Assembly (NCBI GenBank): GCA_031412575.1 | Contig: JANODG010000094.1 | Span: 1 to 17,215 of the forward strand | Length of the DNA stretch: 17,215 nt | Direction of reading: 5' to 3' | Origin: JAMLIO01 sp031412575 | GTDB lineage: Bacteria > Bdellovibrionota > Bdellovibrionia > Bdellovibrionales > UBA1609 | Part shown: positions 14,164-17,215 of the stretch, piece after piece | How the letters are laid out: each line of letters begins with the position of its first letter | Position numbering within the stretch: the first letter of the stretch is position 1 | Notes under the pieces: generated by a model | Databases searched by the model: none | The model's input: only the letters and a program-made list of their open reading frames with translations | What the model was told of the DNA's origin: nothing | Program-made: the position numbers and the translations under genes

Positions 14164-15540
14164 ATGCAAGCAGCCCCAGCGTCAACGAATATGACCTCAA
14201 AAAAATTAAAATTAGCTGATAAAATGGTAGACTTTAGAGTCTGCAAAGAAGCTATGGAAGATCCAAAAAAGTTTGACGAGTTGGCTCGTTGGGGTCGCGC
14301 AGAAATTCAAATCGCAGAAAGTGAAATGCCGGGTCTTATGTCTTTAAGACAAGAATACAAAGGCAAGTTTCCTTTAAAAGGCGCTCGTATTACGGGCTGC
14401 ATCCACATGACAATTCAAACTGCAGTATTGATCGAAACTTTAGTGGATTTAGGGGCTAAAGTTCGTTGGAGTTCATGTAATATCTATTCCACTCAAGATC
14501 ACGCAGCTGTGGCCATGGTTGCTGCCGGTATTCCTGTTTACGCTTGGAAAGGCGAAACTGAAGAAGAATACGTTTGGTGTGTAGAGCAGACTATTTTAGG
14601 TTGGGACGAGCCTGCAAATATGCTTCTTGATGACGGTGGGGATTTAACCCTAATGATGCACGAACCACGTTTTGAAACGATTTTAAAACAGATCAAAGGT
14701 GTGACCGAAGAAACTACGACTGGTGTTCATCATCTTTATAAAATGCTAGAAGAAGGTAAATTAAAAATACCTGCAATCAATGTGAATGATTCCGTAACTA
14801 AAACTAAATTTGACAATTTGTACGGCTGTCGTGAATCTTTAGTGGATGCTTTAAAGCGCGCCACGGATGTGATGATTGCGGGTAAAGTCGTTGTTGTTGC
14901 AGGTTACGGCGACGTGGGTAAAGGATCTGTAGGATCCTTAAAAGGCTTAGGCGCTAGAATTTTAGTGACTGAAGTTGATCCAATTTGTGCACTTCAAGCC
15001 GCAATGGAAGGCTACGAAGTGACAACGATGGAAGCTGCGGCTCCTATGGCTGATATTTTTGTTACGGCTACAGGTTGCTGCGACATCATCACTCAAAAGC
15101 ATTTCGAAAAAATGAAAGACGGCGCAATTGTATGTAACATTGGTCACTTTGATATTGAAATTGATATGAAGTGGTTAAACGCCAATTCAAAAATGACCGA
15201 GATCAAACCTCAGGTCGACATTCACGAAATGAAAAACGGTAAGAAAATTATTGTTTTAGCCAAAGGCCGTTTAGTGAATTTAGGTTGTGCCACGGGTCAC
15301 CCTTCATTTGTAATGAGTGCTTCGTTTACAAACCAGGTGATGGCTCAGTTAGAAATCTATCAAAACACTAAGAATTATAAAATTGGTGTTTACAGATTGC
15401 CTAAGCATTTAGACGAAAAAGTAGCGGCTCTGCATTTAGATAAAGTGGGTGCAAAACTGACGCAACTTTCTGATAAGCAGTCTAAATATTTAAACTTAGA
15501 GCAGGCTGGTCCGTTTAAGCCAGATCATTACAGATACTAG
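14164..15540 (+). CDS. ahcY: Adenosylhomocysteinase
   Basis: The enzyme reversibly hydrolyses S-adenosylhomocysteine to adenosine and homocysteine, clearing the inhibitory product of methyltransferases. The product is 458 residues; AGGAG lies just upstream of ATG 14164. Family marks are GCIHMTIQTAVLIETL (78-93), NIYSTQDHAA, GVTEETTTG (179-187), NDSVTKTKFDN (208-218) with the substrate-binding Lys213 and Asp217/Asn218, the NAD-binding GYGDVGKG (247-254), and the C-terminal KPDHYRY tail that reaches the NAD site of the neighbouring subunit in the tetramer. It has a roughly 19-residue N-terminal extension over the shortest members and only a short version of the insertion seen in many bacterial forms. 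It stands alone with its own terminator. Confidence 0.98.
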   Translation: MQAAPASTNMTSKKLKLADKMVDFRVCKEAMEDPKKFDELARWGRAEIQIAESEMPGLMSLRQEYKGKFPLKGARITGCIHMTIQTAVLIETLVDLGAKVRWSSCNIYSTQDHAAVAMVAAGIPVYAWKGETEEEYVWCVEQTILGWDEPANMLLDDGGDLTLMMHEPRFETILKQIKGVTEETTTGVHHLYKMLEEGKLKIPAINVNDSVTKTKFDNLYGCRESLVDALKRATDVMIAGKVVVVAGYGDVGKGSVGSLKGLGARILVTEVDPICALQAAMEGYEVTTMEAAAPMADIFVTATGCCDIITQKHFEKMKDGAIVCNIGHFDIEIDMKWLNANSKMTEIKPQVDIHEMKNGKKIIVLAKGRLVNLGCATGHPSFVMSASFTNQVMAQLEIYQNTKNYKIGVYRLPKHLDEKVAALHLDKVGAKLTQLSDKQSKYLNLEQAGPFKPDHYRY

Positions 15541-15572
15541 TCACTTAAAAATTAAAATTTGAAGAAACAGCT

Positions 15573-15607
15573 AAATCCCATGACTCAAAAGGTTGTGGGA
15601 TTTTTTT
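15573..15607 (+). terminator. Intrinsic terminator after ahcY
   Basis: AAATCCCA (15573-15580) pairs with TGGGATTT (15596-15603) and a run of seven T follows from 15601. It begins 32 nt after the ahcY stop codon. Confidence 0.9.
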
Positions 15608-15661
15608 ATGACTTTACATCATAAGTAGATTCAGTTTAAAGCTCTTGGTAGGGGAGAGCTT

Positions 15662-16186
15662 ATGAATTTGATTCAATCTTTTTTACTTATACTGTGTCTG
15701 GCATTATCGTCGAAGGCCTTTGCTAAAACTTGGGACAGTATGTCCCTAGATGATCGGGCAGAGATCCTTTCGGATTTAGAATATATTTCTGACGAAGATC
15801 TACCAGAAAATTCAGAAGTTATAAGATATGTAGATGCAGAATTAGTATTGGCCGGTGATTTAATAATTCCAAACCCAGATCATAGAATTTATATAGAAAA
15901 AATAATTGAAGTTTTTGAGGATGAAGTTAGTCGTGAAGATATTGAGCAAAGCGAGTATTCAGCTTTTGGTGACCCTCAGATTTCTCTACTTTATTTGCTT
16001 ATAGATCATTCGGGCGCGATTGTCGGTGCACTGTTAGGCTTTTACCAAGATGGCAGGGATATAGATGGTGAAGACTCAGACGTGAATTGGTCAGCTTATG
16101 TGAGGTTCAACTCCGAAGGGGAAATTCTTTCAGACGAAAATAGCCAAACTTATGATGAACTTTATTTTGAGTGGTCTGGTCATTAG
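15662..16186 (+). CDS. Acidic exported protein of unknown function
   Basis: The product is 174 residues; GGGGAGAG sits just upstream of ATG 15662. A clear signal peptide (hydrophobic core at about residues 5-15) is cut near KAFA, leaving about 152 residues. The mature protein is strongly acidic, has no cysteine, and combines a helical Asp/Glu-rich first half with a strand pair around LLYLLIDHSGAIVGALLGF followed by an Asp-rich segment (QDGRDIDGEDSD) that might bind divalent metal. I do not recognise a family. It lies between the ahcY terminator and the convergent orn gene, so it is probably a single-gene unit. Periplasmic or secreted location is inferred from the signal peptide. Confidence 0.75.
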   Translation: MNLIQSFLLILCLALSSKAFAKTWDSMSLDDRAEILSDLEYISDEDLPENSEVIRYVDAELVLAGDLIIPNPDHRIYIEKIIEVFEDEVSREDIEQSEYSAFGDPQISLLYLLIDHSGAIVGALLGFYQDGRDIDGEDSDVNWSAYVRFNSEGEILSDENSQTYDELYFEWSGH

Positions 16187-16210
16187 TTTTTTACAAAAGT
16201 TTTTGCAAAA

Positions 16211-16771
16211 TTATTTTTTGTTGTAGGAAACGTCTTTTTTAAAGTCCACAAATTGCAAATAAGTTTTAAACTCTTTAATGCTTTCTCTAATGTCATCAAC
16301 AGCGCGGTGGACGTTTTTCTTTTTCATTTCAATGCCTTCGATCCAAAAAGGAATTTTCCACGAAGTCACATCCACCATGCGGTAATGCAAGGCTTCGCTA
16401 AGAATAGGCATATGAAAATCTATAAATAATTTATCTTGAGCAATGCTATTGCCGGCAAGAATTGGACGTTCGCCAGAATAAAATTCGCTAAACCATTCGA
16501 TGATTTCGGCTTCAACCAGGTCTTGTTTTTTACCACTTGGGATAAGATCAATAAGGCCGGTCGCTTTATGCTGTTTCTGATTCCATTCGTCCATGCGTTT
16601 TAAAACGGAATCCTCTTGGAAGATCACAGCATGATAATCACTGATTTCATTTAGAGCCGTATCGGTGAGGATTGCCGCTACTTCGATGATTTTTTCTTTC
16701 TGCACATCTAAGCCTGTCATTTCCATGTCTAGCCACAGGTACTTAGTGGGTTTTTTATTTCGATAGTCCAT
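16211..16771 (-). CDS. orn: Oligoribonuclease
   Basis: This 3'-5' exonuclease finishes RNA decay by cutting di- to pentanucleotides to mononucleotides and also degrades pGpG from cyclic-di-GMP turnover. The product is 186 residues, near the usual 180. It is a DEDDh enzyme: D15 and E17 in WLDMEMTGLD, D113 in GNSIAQDKLFID, and H155 and D160 in HRAVDDIRES. The dimer-forming core wording (W-L-D-x-E-M-T-G-L-D; M-D-E-W-N) matches Orn rather than RNase T or DnaQ. ATG 16771 has no visible ribosome binding site. It is divergent from the transporter gene across 78 bp and converges with the acidic exported protein gene, ending 24 bp from it. Confidence 0.96.
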   Translation of the reverse strand: MDYRNKKPTKYLWLDMEMTGLDVQKEKIIEVAAILTDTALNEISDYHAVIFQEDSVLKRMDEWNQKQHKATGLIDLIPSGKKQDLVEAEIIEWFSEFYSGERPILAGNSIAQDKLFIDFHMPILSEALHYRMVDVTSWKIPFWIEGIEMKKKNVHRAVDDIRESIKEFKTYLQFVDFKKDVSYNKK

Positions 16772-16849
16772 TACTAAACCGTATCATTAAGTTAAATTTT
16801 CTGGAAACCTTTTAAATTCATGTTAATAATGTTTTTTTGAAGAGGTCGA

Positions 16850-17215
16850 ATGGAACATCAACAAATCTTAGATGAAAGAAGACAATATGTCTTTTTAGTA
16901 TTGAGCGCAGTGTTTCTGGCATCAATGACTTTGCTAAATGTTATTGGAATCACAAAGTTTGTAGAAATTGGTCCCCTAACAGTGGCTGTTGGGGTTATCC
17001 CTTACCCATTAACTTTTTTATGTACAGACTTGATCAGCGAGCTTTACGGGCGAAAGCGGGCCAATGAATTAGTAACTGTCGGACTGGTAATTAATATTTT
17101 TGTAATTGCTATTTTGTATTTAGGAGAAATTTTTCCGGCATCAGAATCTGGACCTCCATGGCAAACTTTAAAACTTTCAGAGCCCATTTTTACGGCCAAT
17201 GGACAAAAAATTGGT
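16850..17215 (+). CDS. Queuosine precursor transporter, VUT/YhhQ family (3' partial)
   Basis: The frame runs from ATG 16850, with AGAGGT a few nt upstream, to the edge of the window; 122 residues are visible. The protein has a short charged N-terminus then hydrophobic helices (about residues 14-34, 40-58 and 77-93). The conserved family segment I-P-Y-P-L-T-F-L-x-T-D-L-I-S-E-L-Y-G-R-K-R-A (50-71) is clear. Members carry queuosine precursors (preQ0 or preQ1) or related compounds across the inner membrane for tRNA modification. No queuosine synthesis gene or preQ1 riboswitch is visible in this window. Confidence 0.9.
   Translation, partial: MEHQQILDERRQYVFLVLSAVFLASMTLLNVIGITKFVEIGPLTVAVGVIPYPLTFLCTDLISELYGRKRANELVTVGLVINIFVIAILYLGEIFPASESGPPWQTLKLSEPIFTANGQKIG

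Noticed and set aside
16187..16210. Terminator between the acidic protein gene and orn
   Set aside because: The AT-rich stretch has only a 5-bp CAAAA/TTTTG match with almost no loop, not enough to call.

Overview
The window looks like ordinary chromosome from an AT-rich Gram-negative bacterium with a very secretory lifestyle. By inference only, the best fit is the Bdellovibrionota (Bdellovibrio-like predators or relatives). The pointers are the many short exported or lipidated proteins of unknown family, several exported peptidases, a SWIB-domain protein with a lysine-rich histone-H1-like tail, and frequent TTG/GTG starts. I see no insertion sequence, phage gene, CRISPR array, rRNA or tRNA.

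Layout: (1) 1-1524 holds the 3' end of a cell-surface/exported protein with a repeated cysteine-pair domain, a perfect 20-bp terminator-like hairpin, and a lipoprotein with a hydrophobic C-terminus. (2) 1525-3268 is a possible structured RNA leader followed by a translationally coupled nitrilase-superfamily amidohydrolase and GNAT acetyltransferase, two domains often fused into one protein elsewhere. (3) 3379-4753 is a small exported protein overlapping an exported HExxH zinc peptidase that resembles the anthrax-lethal-factor type. (4) 4750-5370 (minus strand) holds two small genes, one cytosolic and one membrane-anchored, whose promoter region is shared with ettA. (5) 5482-8517 is ettA (ribosome-associated ABC-F ATPase), the SWIB/H1-like gene as its own promoter-to-terminator unit, and methionine aminopeptidase map. 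(6) 8575-10308 is an OmpA-type peptidoglycan-binding protein followed directly by an exported protein that may be a degenerate cysteine-amidase fold. (7) 10477-11697 is a lipoprotein with an M15-type DD-peptidase domain, and 3 nt later a small disulfide-rich exported protein. (8) 11757-13829 (minus) is an exported S9 prolyl-oligopeptidase-family enzyme. (9) 14164-15540 is ahcY with a clear terminator. (10) 15662-17215 is an acidic exported protein, orn (minus) and the start of a queuosine-precursor transporter (VUT/YhhQ family).

The housekeeping genes (ettA, map, ahcY, orn, yhhQ-type) are confidently named. The most interesting accessory material is: two separate operons pairing an exported zinc peptidase with a 148-residue exported protein (both with a penultimate cysteine at residue 147), which suggests a peptidase-partner/inhibitor arrangement; the possible three-way-junction RNA in front of the nitrilase/GNAT pair; and a recurring gene-start style in which a -10-like hexamer sits 6 to 8 nt before the start codon with no ribosome binding site, suggestive of leaderless mRNAs.
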